Positions 35,518 to 45,825 of a stretch of 64,000 bases of DNA are shown here, in pieces. The stretch lies in the NCBI RefSeq assembly GCF_000718985.1, contig NZ_JODL01000044.1, forward strand, positions 1 through 64,000. The letters run 5' to 3'. The position numbers were made by a program, and so were the translations under genes. The notes under the pieces are model-generated. The model had not been told where the DNA came from. It saw nothing but the letters and a program-made list of their open reading frames with translations, and did not search any database. Position 1 is the stretch's first letter, and every line of letters begins with the position of its first letter. Origin of the DNA: Streptomyces megasporus. Lineage in GTDB: Bacteria; Actinomycetota; Actinomycetes; Streptomycetales; Streptomycetaceae.

Positions 35518-35534
35518 GGACGGGTGCCGGAGTG

Positions 35535-36208
35535 TCAGCGGTCCTGCTCGGACAGCCAGGTGCGGAAGTCCGCGATCTGCGCCTCCTGGCTGACAATGCC
35601 CGCGGTCGCCGCGACCTTCAGCTGGGGGTGGTCGGCCCGGGACTGCACCTCGAGGAACTCGATGATCCCGGAGTTGTGGTGCGGGATGATGCGCCGCACG
35701 AACTCGATGTCGAACCTCTCCCCCCTTGGGCACCTCGCGCAGCTCGGCCATCATGCGCCGCTCCTCGCGCTCCATGGCCGCGATCTCCTTGCGCGCCTCT
35801 TCCGGAGCCCGCTGCAGGGCCTGCTCGGGGGCGAGGCCGTACCACTCCTTCAGCCAGCGGGTGAACTGTTCGATCTGGTGCCGCTGGTTGGCGATGATGT
35901 TCTCCGCGTGGGTGCGGACGCGCGGGTCGACGCCGCGCTCGAGTTCGAGCTGGGCCATCTCGATCGCCGAGCGGTGGTGGGGGGTGATCGCCGCGAGGAA
36001 GGTGACCTCCAGCTTCCTTCCGTTCAGCTTGGCCAGGGTCTCACCGAACTCGTAGGCTCACCGGGGAGATCGGCAGCGGCCGGGAGTGGGCGGCCCGGCC
36101 CCGGCCGACGGCTGGTGCCTCGGCCGGAGCCCTCCAGGCGACGGCCGCCGGAGGGACGGTGAAGGCCAGGGCGGCGATGGCGGCCCGGCGGGTGATCGAT
36201 GACTTCAT
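35535..36208 (-). pseudogene. DUF305 exported protein with two frameshifts
   Basis: ATG 36208 begins a signal peptide (MKSSITRRAAIAALAFTVPP). Near 36056 the frame shifts; the next part (EFGETLAKLNGRKLEVTFLA, ITPHHRSAIEMAQLELERGV) runs to about 35722, where a C5 tract (CCCCCTTGGG) shifts it again. The last part has the second DUF305 motif RRIIPHHNSGIIEFLE and ends at 35535. Both His pairs are preserved, so the damage is recent or the homopolymer indel is a sequencing error. Confidence 0.75.
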
Positions 36209-36376
36209 GAAGGTCCTTGGTGTGCCGGCGAGAGAACGACACAGCTGGAAAGCAGCCGCGCGATCCCCTGCCGCGACGGCCCGGTCCGCGAACCTCTCCG
36301 GACCACCCATCCGCCCGGTCGGCCCACACGGTTCACCCGATCGGTCGGGGCGGTGGAACCCCGGACCGGGCGGGGG

Positions 36377-38947
36377 TCAGGCGGCGCCACGGCCGGTGGT
36401 GCTCCTGGCCGGGCCGGGGGCCGCCGGGGCCTCCCGCCGCGGTTCGGCGGGCGGGGGTGCCTCGGGCAGGCGGAGGCGCTTGAGGGCGAGGGCGTTGACG
36501 GCGACGATGACGCTGGAGCCGGACATCGACAGGGCGGCGATCTCGGGGCGGAGCACCAGGCCGAAGGCGGGCTCGAAGACGCCCGCGGCGATCGGCAGGG
36601 CGAGCGCGTTGTAGCCGATGGCCCAGCCGAGGTTCTGCCGCATCTTGCGCAGGGTGCCGCGGCCGATGCGCAGCGCGGTGGGGACGTCGAGGGGATCGGA
36701 GCGCATCAGGACCACATCGGCGGTCTCGACGGCGACGTCGGTGCCGGCGCCGATGGCGATGCCCAGGTCGGCCCGGGCCAGTGCCGGAGCGTCGTTGACG
36801 CCGTCGCCGACCATGGCGACCTTCCGGCCGCCGGCCTGCAGTTCGGCGATCCTGGCCGCCTTGTCGCCGGGCAGGACCTCGGCGATGACGGTGTCGATGC
36901 CCAGCCGGGCGGCGATGTGCTCGGCGGTGGCCCGATTGTCGCCGGTGAGCATGACGACTTCCACGCCCAGGGCGTGCAGTTCGGCCACCGCCTTCGCCGA
37001 GGTCTCCCGAGGTGCGTCGGCGAGGCCGATCAGGCCTGCCGGGGCTCCGTCGACGGCGGCGATGACGGCGGTGCGGCCGCCGGCGGCCAACTCCTCCCGC
37101 CTTGCGGCCAGCGCACCGAGATCCACGCCCTCCCGCTCCATCAAGCGGCGGTTGCCGACCGCCACGCGTCGGCCCTCGACGACGGCGGTCGCGCCGTGGC
37201 CGGGCACGTTCTCGAAGTCCCGGGCCCGTACGGCGGTCACGCCGACCGCCTGGGCGTGGCGGACGACGGCCGCGGCCAGCGGGTGCTCGGACTCGTGCTC
37301 CACCGCCGCGACCAGCCGCAGCAGCTCGTCCTCCTGCCATCCCCCGGCGGTGATCACATCGGTGACCTCCGGCTCGCCCCGGGTGAGGGTGCCGGTCTTG
37401 TCCATCACCACGGTGTGGATGCTCGCGGCGGTCTCCAGGGCGACGGCGTTCTTGAACAGCACTCCCCGTTTGGCGCCCAGGCTCGTGCCCACCATGATCG
37501 CTGTCGGGGTGGCCAGCCCCAGCGCGTCCGGGCAGGTGATGACCACCACGGTGATGGCGAACAGCATCGCGGTGCCGAAGGAGCGGTCGGTGGCCAGCAG
37601 CCAGACGGCCAGCGTCGCCGCGCCGCCGACCAGGGCGACGAAGACCAGCCAGAAGGCGGCCCGGTCCGCCAGCCGCTGGCCCGGCGCCTTGGAGTTCTGG
37701 GCCTGCTGGACGAGTTTGACGATCTGCGCCAGCGCGGTGTCGGAGCCGACCTTGGTGGCGCGCACCCGCAGCGTGCCGCCTGTGTTGATGGTCGCGCCCA
37801 CCACCTCCGAGCCGGGGGCCTTGTGCACCGGCAGGCTCTCGCCGGTGACCATCGACTCGTCGACCTCGCTCTCGCCCTCCTCGACCACGCCGTCGACGGC
37901 GATCTTCGCCCCGGGGCGGACCAGCAGCAGATCACCGGCCACCACCTCGGCGGTGGGCACCTCCACCGATTCGCCGTTCCGGATGACCAGGGCCCGGGGC
38001 GGGGCCAGGTCCAGCAGGGTGCGGACGGCGTCGTTGGCGCCGCCCCGGGCGCGCATCTCCACCCAGTGGCCCAGCAGCACGAAGGCGGCCAGCACGGTGG
38101 CCGCCTCGTAGAAGACCTCGCCGCCGCCGGTGAGGGTGACGACCAGGGAGTACAGCCAGCCGGCGCCGATGGCGACCGCGACCAGCACCATCATGTCCAG
38201 GGTGCGGGCGCGCAGGGCCCGCACCGCGCCGTCGAAGAAAACCGTGCAGGAGTAGAAGATCACCGGCAGGCTCAGCAGCAGCGCCCACACATCCTGCCGC
38301 AGGCCGAAGGGCACCGGCACAGCGAGGCCGAGCACGTCCTCGCCGATCGGCGACCAGAGCACGATGGGGATGGAGAAGACCAGCGCCACCAGGAAGCGGT
38401 TGCGCATGTCGGCCACCATCGCCGCCATCGACATCCCGCCGTGGCCGCCGTGGCCCATCACCTCGTGCGGCGAGAGTTCTCCTTCGTGTTCCGCACGTCC
38501 TCCGTGCCCCTCGTGTTCGACGTGCTCGGTTGGCCTGGTCGTTCCGGCGGCGTGCTCGGCGTGTTCCGCATGCTCGGGTGCCACGGCCGTCCCGGTCCCG
38601 TGACTGCCGTGCCCGGCGTGCTCGTCGGCCGGATCGGGCTCCTCCATCGGGTCGCACAGGTGGGAGGGCACCGACTGGCCCGCGCAGTGGTAGCCACACT
38701 CGATCACCCAGCGGCGCAGCTCGGCCAGCGAGGTGCGCCGCGGGTCGAAGACCACCGTCGCCGACTGCGCGACCGGATTGACTTCGACCTCCAACACACC
38801 GGGGCGCCGCCCCAGTACGGCGGCGACGGTGTTCTGCTGCGAGGCCCGCACCATGCCGCGCACGTCCAGCACCGCGGTGCCGCGCTCCTTGTCTGCGGCG
38901 GCCGGACCGCGCGTGGGGTGACCGTGGGCCTCCGCCGAGTGGGACAC
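36377..38947 (-). CDS. CopB-like P1B ATPase with CPD motif
   Basis: 856 residues from GTG 38947 behind GGAGGG. An HMA-like domain (about 24-92) has lost its CxxC (RGMVRASQQ). A His/Glu-rich linker follows ([23 protein letters not shown]; 110-172), then TGES 368-371, the membrane motif [12 protein letters not shown] (CPD 472-474), DKTGT with Asp516, SEHP, and GDGVNDAP. CopB-class pumps normally have CPH; here Asp replaces His. Exports Cu or Ag most likely; the His-rich tail would act as sensor or sponge. Confidence 0.9.
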   Translation of the reverse strand: MSHSAEAHGHPTRGPAAADKERGTAVLDVRGMVRASQQNTVAAVLGRRPGVLEVEVNPVAQSATVVFDPRRTSLAELRRWVIECGYHCAGQSVPSHLCDPMEEPDPADEHAGHGSHGTGTAVAPEHAEHAEHAAGTTRPTEHVEHEGHGGRAEHEGELSPHEVMGHGGHGGMSMAAMVADMRNRFLVALVFSIPIVLWSPIGEDVLGLAVPVPFGLRQDVWALLLSLPVIFYSCTVFFDGAVRALRARTLDMMVLVAVAIGAGWLYSLVVTLTGGGEVFYEAATVLAAFVLLGHWVEMRARGGANDAVRTLLDLAPPRALVIRNGESVEVPTAEVVAGDLLLVRPGAKIAVDGVVEEGESEVDESMVTGESLPVHKAPGSEVVGATINTGGTLRVRATKVGSDTALAQIVKLVQQAQNSKAPGQRLADRAAFWLVFVALVGGAATLAVWLLATDRSFGTAMLFAITVVVITCPDALGLATPTAIMVGTSLGAKRGVLFKNAVALETAASIHTVVMDKTGTLTRGEPEVTDVITAGGWQEDELLRLVAAVEHESEHPLAAAVVRHAQAVGVTAVRARDFENVPGHGATAVVEGRRVAVGNRRLMEREGVDLGALAARREELAAGGRTAVIAAVDGAPAGLIGLADAPRETSAKAVAELHALGVEVVMLTGDNRATAEHIAARLGIDTVIAEVLPGDKAARIAELQAGGRKVAMVGDGVNDAPALARADLGIAIGAGTDVAVETADVVLMRSDPLDVPTALRIGRGTLRKMRQNLGWAIGYNALALPIAAGVFEPAFGLVLRPEIAALSMSGSSVIVAVNALALKRLRLPEAPPPAEPRREAPAAPGPARSTTGRGAA

Positions 38948-40265
38948 GGCCGTTCCCTCCTTCGCCAGACGGTGCCGGCATACCGGGGGCGTTTCGGCAC
39001 CCGTACCCGCCCCCGCGGCGGCATAACACGGGAATGCGGCGCGCGAGAACACATTGCCCGACCAAGCCGGTCGACCACGTGGGCAGCGAGGTGCGGGCGG
39101 ACGCATGGCCCGCGTGGTTCTGCGGGCTGGGCGCAGGCGGGCGGCGGCATGCCCGGGCGGAGGGGACGTCGGCATCCGACATCCCCTCCGCCCGGGCGCG
39201 GTTCGTTGGTGTGGTCCCGACCGGGTCGGAGGGGGTGGGCCGGATTCGCTGTCCGCCGCCCCCGAGAGGGCGGCGCTCACCGGCGGGAGGGGCCGGCCAG
39301 GCCTCCGGAAGCCGCCCAGCGGACCGCGCCGTGGCACCTCTCGGTGGTCTTCGGCGAGCCGGAGGCCCGGGGGTGCAGGGTCTGTCGGTACACGTGCGGC
39401 CTCCGGTGGGCTGCGGCTTGCCCCGTGGCACGAGTCCCAAGGGCACCACCGCACCGGCGACCGCTGTCGCCGAACACACCGTGAACGCGTCGGTGAAGCC
39501 GCCGACCAGGCCACGTTCGAGGCCGATGGCAGCCCTGCGCGGCCTGGTCCCCACAGAACCGCATCGGTTCTCGGAATTCGGCCGTGCCCGGCATTACCGC
39601 GGCCTCGAGGAGCACCTCCCTGCCGGCGCCGAGGCCCTGCGCATCCTCGTCGACCGGGGTCGCCTGGTCGTCCTCGACCCCCAAGCCGCGATCATCCGGC
39701 TGTACGCGCCACCGATCCACCCTCGCACCGGGTCTTCGGCCACTGCGGCGCCCCGAGCGACGAAGACCTCACCGATCGCCCGGTCGGCGGCATGGACATG
39801 TTCCTCGGCCGCGACACGGCCTCCCGCCTCGCGTGGCGACGCCGCCCCGCTCCTCGCGCCGGGTTCGAGGGGCGGGGAACGGAGACACGGAACCACCCAC
39901 TGGCTTCGGACCGGACGAACCGATCTCGCGAGGTATCGGGAGTCCGACTGCCGGCGCCGCGGCTCGTGTCCCTTGGTACAGCGCCCGATGCCGGACCGTG
40001 CACACATCTGCTGTCGTCGGCACGCGGCGGGGCGAAGCCGCGCTCGGCCTCCCGACTGCTGTGCTTCCGTACCGTCCCCGGTTTTCCCCGGTCAGCGCCT
40101 TGCCGCCGCAGCGGTGGCGGCAGAGGCAGTTCACCGGCAGGTCGCCCCATGCCCGAACTTCTCCCTCCGCACCGGCCCGTCCTCCGAATCCGGTGGGCCG
40201 TTCGCCTTGTGCCGGAGGGCACGGCACTGTGGCACGCGGTTCCTGCGCCCGACAACTCCGGGCGC
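38948..40265. other. 1.3-kb region with decayed coding traces only
   Basis: Near 39500-39720 a plus-strand stretch reads [35 protein letters not shown] and then, in another frame, HCGAPSDEDLTDRPVGGMDM. This looks like a once-coding sequence broken by indels, but I cannot name it. The remaining frames on both strands are typical high-GC noise. Confidence 0.4.
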
Positions 40266-40271
40266 TACTAT
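40266..40271 (+). promoter_or_regulatory. -10 box TACTAT, leaderless start
   Basis: TACTAT lies 8 bases before ATG 40280 with no Shine-Dalgarno, so the transcript likely starts at the initiation codon. Same arrangement as the 30306 gene. Confidence 0.5.
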
Positions 40272-40279
40272 CTGCCGCG

Positions 40280-40723
40280 ATGAACACCGGGCGAAGCGGC
40301 TGGGGCGGCGCACCGTACACCGTGCGCTCCGCCGCCATGGGCTATGCCCTGGTGACGCTGCTGGCCGCGTTGTTCGCGTGCCTGAGCACCGTGGCGCACC
40401 ACGACCGCAGTCTCCTGCCGGGCGCCGCGGCGGCCGACCGCGGCACCGTGGTACCGGTCGGGTACGGCACGGGAGCGGCGGCCACGGCCGAGGACGTCAC
40501 GAGCGCCGCCACTGGCCGGGAGGGCTGCCCACGGGCCGGCACCTGCTGCGGACCCGGTACCCACCGTGCCGCCACCGTGCTGTCCGTGCCCGTCGCGCCC
40601 GCACCGGCCACCGCACCCCGCCTGCCGCGGATCGCGGCACCGTCGCCCCCGCTGCCTGCCGTCGCCCACGGTGTGGACGGCCGCACCCCCGACCTGCACG
40701 CCCTCCAGGTCCAGAGGGTTTAG
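40280..40723 (+). CDS. Small exported Cys-containing protein
   Basis: 147 residues: hydrophobic segment (AMGYALVTLLAALFACLSTV), AHHDR, a Cys cluster GCPRAGTCCGPG, Ala/Pro linker and tail DLHALQVQRV. The layout (one TM, Cys/His loop, short amphipathic tail ending L-x-V-x-R-V) resembles the DUF6153 protein at 30306 and the 27587 protein. First of a DUF3105/DUF305 gene group. Copper-related role inferred from context. Confidence 0.6.
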   Translation: MNTGRSGWGGAPYTVRSAAMGYALVTLLAALFACLSTVAHHDRSLLPGAAAADRGTVVPVGYGTGAAATAEDVTSAATGREGCPRAGTCCGPGTHRAATVLSVPVAPAPATAPRLPRIAAPSPPLPAVAHGVDGRTPDLHALQVQRV

Positions 40724-40877
40724 AGGCGAAGTATCCGCGCGGAAGCCTCCGCTTTCCGCGCCCCGGCCCAACACGGCGCCGCACCGTCGACCGGACGGGC
40801 GCCGGCGCCTGCCGTGACATCCCGCCCCCTCTCACCACCGCCGTGCCCCGGGGGCGCGGCGGGGACAAGGACATGCC

Positions 40878-41534
40878 ATGGGTTCTGCCAAGTCGACGTC
40901 CAAGACCGCGGCACGCCGTGCCCGAATAGAGGAGATTCGCCGCGCCGAGCGGGCCCGCGAACGCCGCAACCGCATCCTGACCATCACCGCCGGCATGGTC
41001 GTGCTCGTCTCCCTGATTGCGTTCGTCTCCTACCTCGTCACCACCATGCCCGACGAGAAGTCGAGTACGGCGTCCACCGCTGCCGGGCCCGTCAGAGGCG
41101 AGAAGACCTGGGACATCGACACACTCGGCCGCAACCACGTGGCCGAGAAGGTCGACTACCCGATGACCCCGCCGGCCGGCGGCGACCACCACCAAGTGTG
41201 GATGAACTGCCAGGGCGACGTGTACGACAAGCCGGTGGCGAACGAGAACGCGGTGCACTCGCTCGAGCACGGCGCGGTCTGGGTGACCCACAACGCCAAG
41301 GCCGCCGAGGCGGATGTACAGAAGCTCAAAGACAAGGTCGCCAAGACCTCCTACACCCTGATGAGCCCGGTCCCCGACCAGCAGGGGAAGATCACCCTCA
41401 CCGCCTGGGGACACCAGCTCACCGTGGACACGGCGTCGGATCCGCGGATCGAGGAGTTCCTGAGCGCGTACGTCCAGGGTGAGCAGACGCCGGAGCCCGG
41501 CGCGGCCTGCACCGGCGGGATGGGCACGGCGTGA
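40878..41534 (+). CDS. DUF3105 membrane-anchored protein
   Basis: 218 residues: basic N terminus (KTAARRARIEEIRRAERARE), one TM (about 34-52), then the DUF3105 domain with GDHHQVWMNCQGDVYDKPV and ENAVHSLEHGAVWVTH, conserved His, Cys and Trp. Function unknown; it accompanies DUF305 genes here and elsewhere. Its stop overlaps the start of the DUF305 gene (GTGA), so they form a pair. Confidence 0.88.
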   Translation: MGSAKSTSKTAARRARIEEIRRAERARERRNRILTITAGMVVLVSLIAFVSYLVTTMPDEKSSTASTAAGPVRGEKTWDIDTLGRNHVAEKVDYPMTPPAGGDHHQVWMNCQGDVYDKPVANENAVHSLEHGAVWVTHNAKAAEADVQKLKDKVAKTSYTLMSPVPDQQGKITLTAWGHQLTVDTASDPRIEEFLSAYVQGEQTPEPGAACTGGMGTA

Positions 41535-42184
41535 GCGACGGCACCACCGGCTCTCCTGCCCGCGGTGTCCGCCGGGTTCTGGGGGCTGGTGTCGGGGTCC
41601 TGGTCCTGGCGCTGGTCGTCCTGGGCTGGGGCGTCACCACGGCCGGGAACCGGAGCGGCACCCCGGCCGATGACTCCGCCGACGCCGGATTCGCCCGCGA
41701 CATGGCCGTCCACCACCAACAGGCCGTGGAGATGTCCTTCATCGTCCGCGACCGCACCGATGACGAAGACGTACGCCGCCTGGCCTACGACATCGCCAAC
41801 ACCCAGGCCAACCAGCGCGGCATGCTCCTGGGATGGCTCGATCTGTGGGATCTGAGCAAGGTCTCCGGGGACGGGCCGATGGTGTGGATGGCAGCCGGCC
41901 ACGCCGGGCACGGCGGCGGTGGGGGTTCCCTCATGCCGGGGATGGCCACCGCCGCCCAGTTGGAGAAGCTGCGCAAGGCCGATGGCAAAGAGGCCGAGAT
42001 CCTGTATCTGCGGCTCATGACCGAACATCACCGGGGCGGGGTCACCATGGCCCGCGGCTGCGTCCGGCGGTGCGAGGTCGAGGACGAACGGCGGCTCGCC
42101 CAGGGCATGGTCGACGCCCAGGAGTCCGAGATGAGGTTGATGGCGGACATGCTTACCGAACGGGGGGCCTCCCCGAAGGCATGA
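41531..42184 (+). CDS. DUF305 membrane-anchored protein
   Basis: 217 residues from GTG 41531. N-terminal TM anchor (LGAGVGVLVLALVVLGWGV), then FARDMAVHHQQAVEMSFIV and YLRLMTEHHRGGVTMARGC with double-His motifs; two Cys follow the second motif (CVRRC). Met/His/Gly loop in between (AAGHAGHGGGGGSLMPGM). Probably binds copper outside the membrane with its DUF3105 partner. A 13-bp terminator follows. Confidence 0.88.
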   Translation: MSDGTTGSPARGVRRVLGAGVGVLVLALVVLGWGVTTAGNRSGTPADDSADAGFARDMAVHHQQAVEMSFIVRDRTDDEDVRRLAYDIANTQANQRGMLLGWLDLWDLSKVSGDGPMVWMAAGHAGHGGGGGSLMPGMATAAQLEKLRKADGKEAEILYLRLMTEHHRGGVTMARGCVRRCEVEDERRLAQGMVDAQESEMRLMADMLTERGASPKA

Positions 42185-42190
42185 CGTCGA

Positions 42191-42226
42191 GGGGCCCGGC
42201 CGGTGAACGCCGGCCGGCCGGGCCCC
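42191..42226. terminator. Terminator after DUF305 gene
   Basis: GGGGCCCGGCCGG pairs with 42214-42226 (13 bp) around a 10-base loop, between converging genes. Confidence 0.7.
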
Positions 42227-42282
42227 GGCCGGCGGAACCGCCACGGACAGGGAGCGACCTCCGGGATCCGCCCGACGCCGGG

Positions 42283-43203
42283 TCAGCCCATGACGGGCCC
42301 GCAGGCGATCAGCAGCGGCACCAGCGGGGCCGCGACGGAACCCCCGGCGACCCCCAGGCGCGTGGTGTGGCGCGGTCCGGTCGTGGGCGTGAGGAGACGG
42401 TGCAGCCGGATGGCCGCGCTCGCCCCGCCGGCACCGAAGGCCGTCCGTGGCGCCTGCCCGGCCGCCACCTCGCACAGGGCGGTGGCCAGTGTCTCCCGGG
42501 AGCAGGCGCGCAGTGCCCGGTCGTCGGCGGCCAACTCCAGCAGCAGAGCGGTCTGCTCGCGGGCATGCCGGGCGAGCGGCAGCTTGGGGAAGGCCCGTGC
42601 GAACGCCTCCGCCGCCGCGCGGCACAGGTGGTGCCGGCCGGTGATGTGGGCCCGCTCGTGCTCGAGCACCGCCCGCAACTGCTCGCGGGAGAGGACGTCG
42701 ATCGCCCCGCGGGTCACGACCACCCGGCGGGACCGCCCGGGCAGGCAGTACACGGCCGGGGTGTCGTGGTCCACGAGCACGGCATCGTGCTCGGGCGAGG
42801 CACGGCCCACCACGGCGAGCAGATCCAGATAACGACGCCGGGCGCGCCGCGCGGACCACGTCGTGTGCAGGAACCAGCCCACCGGAAGTGCCACGACCAG
42901 GGCCGGCGGCAGCAGGGCCGCGGGATCGGCCGCGGTGTACGGCGCCGATCCGAGGGCCTCGGCGCCGGGGAGCAGGCCGCAGGCGGTGAGCAGGCCGACC
43001 AGCCCGTCGTGGACGTGCCGCTCCCGCAGCGCGAGGTGGTACAGGGCCAGGGCGATGGTCACGACGAACGTCACCATCAGCCCCTGCCAGGCGAGGATCG
43101 CCGGCCGCGGCGCGTGATGGGCCCACTTGGCTCTGGCCAGCGCGGCCGGGGCGACGGCGCCGATCAACAGGGCGTATCCGGCGAGCGCCAGGGCCGCGGT
43201 CAC
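42283..43203 (-). CDS. M56/BlaR1-like membrane metallopeptidase
   Basis: 306 residues from GTG 43203, overlapping the BlaI stop. TMs near 1-25, 35-58 and 85-105; zinc motif LEHERAHITGRHH (HExxH-type) with a downstream acidic helix ELAADDRAL. Unlike BlaR1 there is no penicillin-binding sensor domain after the protease. Such short M56 proteins cleave or inactivate the linked BlaI/MecI repressor on a signal. The signal here is unknown; location suggests metal or envelope stress. Confidence 0.87.
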   Translation of the reverse strand: MTAALALAGYALLIGAVAPAALARAKWAHHAPRPAILAWQGLMVTFVVTIALALYHLALRERHVHDGLVGLLTACGLLPGAEALGSAPYTAADPAALLPPALVVALPVGWFLHTTWSARRARRRYLDLLAVVGRASPEHDAVLVDHDTPAVYCLPGRSRRVVVTRGAIDVLSREQLRAVLEHERAHITGRHHLCRAAAEAFARAFPKLPLARHAREQTALLLELAADDRALRACSRETLATALCEVAAGQAPRTAFGAGGASAAIRLHRLLTPTTGPRHTTRLGVAGGSVAAPLVPLLIACGPVMG

Positions 43204-43568
43204 TCCTCGCTCCTCCGCTGCGCCGCCCGCAGGGCCGAGCGCAACGCCTCGACCTCGTCCGGTGACATCCGCTCCACGAAGCTCAGGAGTGTGCCGGCGG
43301 GGTCGGGGTTGTCGCCCAGCGCGTCGCGCATCAGCGCCGCGGTGTACTGCTGGCGGGTGCAGGTGGGCTCGTACCGCCAGGCCCGTCCCTCCTTCTCCCG
43401 TCGGAGCAGGCCCTTGCGGTACAGGATCTCGGCGACGGTCTTGACCGTGCTGTAGGCGAGGGGGCGGGTCCTGGTGAGGTCGGCGAGGAGGTCCCGGGCG
43501 GTCGCCGGGCGTCCCCAGGCCCACAGGCGGTTCATGATCTCCGCCTCCAGTTCACCCAGTGGCCGCAC
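43200..43568 (-). CDS. BlaI/MecI/CopY-family repressor
   Basis: 122 residues from GTG 43568 (GGAGG upstream). Winged helix: LGELEAEIMNRLWAWGRPAT, STVKTVAEILYRKGLLRREK; C-terminal dimerisation helices. The family includes CopY (copper) and BlaI (beta-lactam); the CopY CxCxxxxCxC tail is absent, so BlaI type controlled by proteolysis is more likely. Operon with the M56 protease. Confidence 0.9.
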   Translation of the reverse strand: MRPLGELEAEIMNRLWAWGRPATARDLLADLTRTRPLAYSTVKTVAEILYRKGLLRREKEGRAWRYEPTCTRQQYTAALMRDALGDNPDPAGTLLSFVERMSPDEVEALRSALRAAQRRSEE

Positions 43569-43809
43569 GCGTGTTCCTCCGCCTCCGAACTGCCGACGGT
43601 GCCGGACCGGCACGGGGTCATCGTAGTGGTGAGGCGGGTGATCGCTGTCTGCGCTCCGGAGAAGCCCGAGAGAGCTTTGCCAATCGGCTTAGCGCGGTCC
43701 GCCCTCAGCGTGGCGCGGCAAATCGCCCACACAGCATGGCCATGTGGGCATTTGCTCCTTCTTCGGCTTTCACCGTCGTTGTCGTTCACGCTCGTCTGCC
43801 GCTGATTGA

Positions 43810-43826
43810 AGCTAAGACGCTTAGCT
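43810..43826. promoter_or_regulatory. Perfect inverted repeat in divergent region
   Basis: AGCTAAG-ACG-CTTAGCT, 7-bp arms, in an AT-richer patch between the BlaI gene and the NlpC/P60 gene. Could be an operator or part of a leader. 43569-43959 otherwise holds no gene. Confidence 0.4.
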
Positions 43827-43959
43827 GACTAGTATCCGTCCCGAGCCTTCGCGCGGTCGGCCATCCATCCGGGGTGGCGGCGAAGGTACCGCCGAGTTCG
43901 TGGAGCCGGGCCGATGCCCCGCGCCCGGCAGGCGGCCGAGGAAGAAGGAGCTCGCCCCC

Positions 43960-44837
43960 GTGGCGTCCCACCGTCGTCCCAAACAATCCAGCCGCGCCTA
44001 CACGACCGCGCTGACCACCGCCGCCGCGGCGGCGGTCGCCCTCACCAGCCAGTCCGCCCAGGCCGACCCTCTGCCGGACCCCAACAAGAAGGGCGTGCAG
44101 GCCGAGATCGACCGGCTCTACGAGGAGGCCACCCAGGCGACCGAGAAGTACAACGGCGCCAAGGAGAAGCAGGACAAGCTGGAGAAACAGGTCGGCAATC
44201 TCCAGGACAGCGTCGCGCGCGGCCAGGACGAGCTGAACAAGCTGCGCGACGGGCTGGGCACCATGGCCACCGCCCAGTACCGCTCCGGGGGCATGGACAC
44301 CTGGAGGACACCCGCAAGGAGCTGAGGGACCAGAAGAAGGAGATCCAGGGCAAGCTGGCCAAGGCTCAGAAGCTCCTCAACACGCTGAGCGCGAAGGAGC
44401 GCGCGAAGATCGCCGCGGAGGAGGAGCGGGCCAACCGCGCCAGCCAGCGGGTCTCCCTGGGCAACGAGGCCAGCGCCTCACAGCGCGCGGCCGCGGCCTT
44501 CGAGGCGGCCAAGTCCCGGGTCGGCATGCCCTACGTCTGGGGTGCCTCCGGCCCGAACTCCTTCGACTGCTCCGGACTGACCTCCTGGGCGTTCAACCAG
44601 GCGGGGGTCTCCATCCCCCGGACCTCCCAGGCCCAGGCCAACATCGGCACCCGGATCAACTCCCTGAGCGATCTCAAACCGGGCGACCTCATCATCATGC
44701 GCACCGACCTCAGCCACGTCGGCTTCTACGCCGGCAACGGGCAGATTCTCCACTCCCCCAAGCCGGGTGCCGTCGTGCGGTACGAGGCGATCAGCACCAG
44801 CGGCATGCCGTTCATGTGGGGCGTGCGCATCGGCTGA
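43960..44837 (+). pseudogene. NlpC/P60 cell-wall endopeptidase with internal deletion
   Basis: GTG 43960 (GAAGGAG 9 bases upstream) starts a signal peptide ending SQSAQA and a coiled coil (EKYNGAKEKQDKLEKQVGNL). At about 44285-44300, after QYRSGGMDTW, the frame is lost; the protein resumes in another frame with EDTRKELRDQKKEIQGKLAK and a complete NlpC/P60 domain: NSFDCSGLTSWAF (Cys), LSHVGFYAGNG (His). Related RipA-like proteins have about 60 more coiled-coil residues at the joint, so a deletion out of frame inactivated it. Confidence 0.8.
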
Positions 44838-45770
44838 ACGCCGCCCGAGCAGGCTGGACCAGACGCAGGGCCTTCGAGGCGAGGTGCCCGCCGCAGGCTC
44901 CCGCTGCGCGTGTCCTCGCCGGTCGGTGGAGTCCAGGAGCCGGGCCGTTCCTCCCCGCTCTGTCGGCACCGCCCCGAGACCGGCCGGGGCGGCCCTCCAG
45001 ACCGGCCCCGTCCGCAGGCCGTCCACTCGCCCGTGTCCTCGCCGGGACGTGTTCGCCCCACTGGACCGGCCGTGCGAGCCGCCGCCTCGTCCGGCTCCGC
45101 CGGCACGCCGGCCGGGCCGGCACCATCGGCCACGCTCCTCCGGCGGTGCCCCTCGCCGCCGCCCGAGGTGCGGCATGTCGAATGGCCCGGTGCGCCCGAG
45201 GCCATCGGGTTCAGGCTGCGCGCGGCGCACGCCGCGCGCCACGCCCAAGGCCACCGGGAGGAAGACCCGCGGCGGCTTCAGGGCCTCCCGGCCCGCCGCC
45301 TGGAGACCATCGGCAGGCGCGACCGGCCGAAGGTGACCCGACAGCGCTGCCACGCGGCCCGATGTCCACCCCGATCCGGCCACCGGCCCGCCCCCGGCCC
45401 CCGAGGAGGAGGCGGTCAGGCGCCGCGCACCCGGGGCCGGGTGAAGCCGTGCCGCCCGGCCGTGGACGGGCCGGCGGCGCCGCCCTGGCCATCGTTCTGG
45501 TGCCGGTCATCGGCATCACCGGGCACGCGGCCCCGGACCGTCTCGCCCTCCGTCACCCCGACGGCGTGCCGTGCCTTTCGGTCCGGTTGCGTGGGGGCAT
45601 TCCGCGACGACGACCCCGGCCGCTCTGCCGCGGAGCACCGCGGACGGGAAACCATGGCGTGGTGGGATGGCGCCAGACCGGCCGCCGGTGCCGCCGGCGG
45701 CACCGCGAACACGCCCGTCGGCCGCCCTGCGCGCTCGAGGATGCCGCATGACCAAGTCCTGCGTATGCGG
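44838..45770. other. Long stretch without a supported gene
   Basis: Frames on both strands lack family motifs. A plus-strand bit near 45475-45560 (LAIVLVPVIGITGHAAPD) looks like an isolated signal-peptide remnant. Nothing else is seen. Confidence 0.45.
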
Positions 45771-45804
45771 ACCTGCCCGGCACCGGGGGCGGTGCCGGGC
45801 AGGT
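45771..45804. terminator. Terminator of the copZ-copA operon
   Basis: ACCTGCCCGGCACCG-GGGG-CGGTGCCGGGCAGGT, 15-bp perfect stem, 21 bases past the copA stop. Confidence 0.85.
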
Positions 45805-45825
45805 CGGTGGTGCGGAACGGCCGTT

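Noticed and set aside
36353..39484. 1043-codon plus-strand open frame opposite the CopB-like gene
   Set aside because: No motif; the opposite strand has all P-type ATPase motifs in order.
39034..40260. Possible alkylmercury-lyase-like gene suggested by the [18 protein letters not shown] segment
   Set aside because: The characteristic organomercury-lyase cysteines and following domain could not be found in any frame.
43827..43950. c-di-AMP (ydaO-type) riboswitch before the NlpC/P60 gene
   Set aside because: The position fits actinomycete practice and hairpins exist, but I could not match the conserved core blocks by eye. A covariance-model search would decide.
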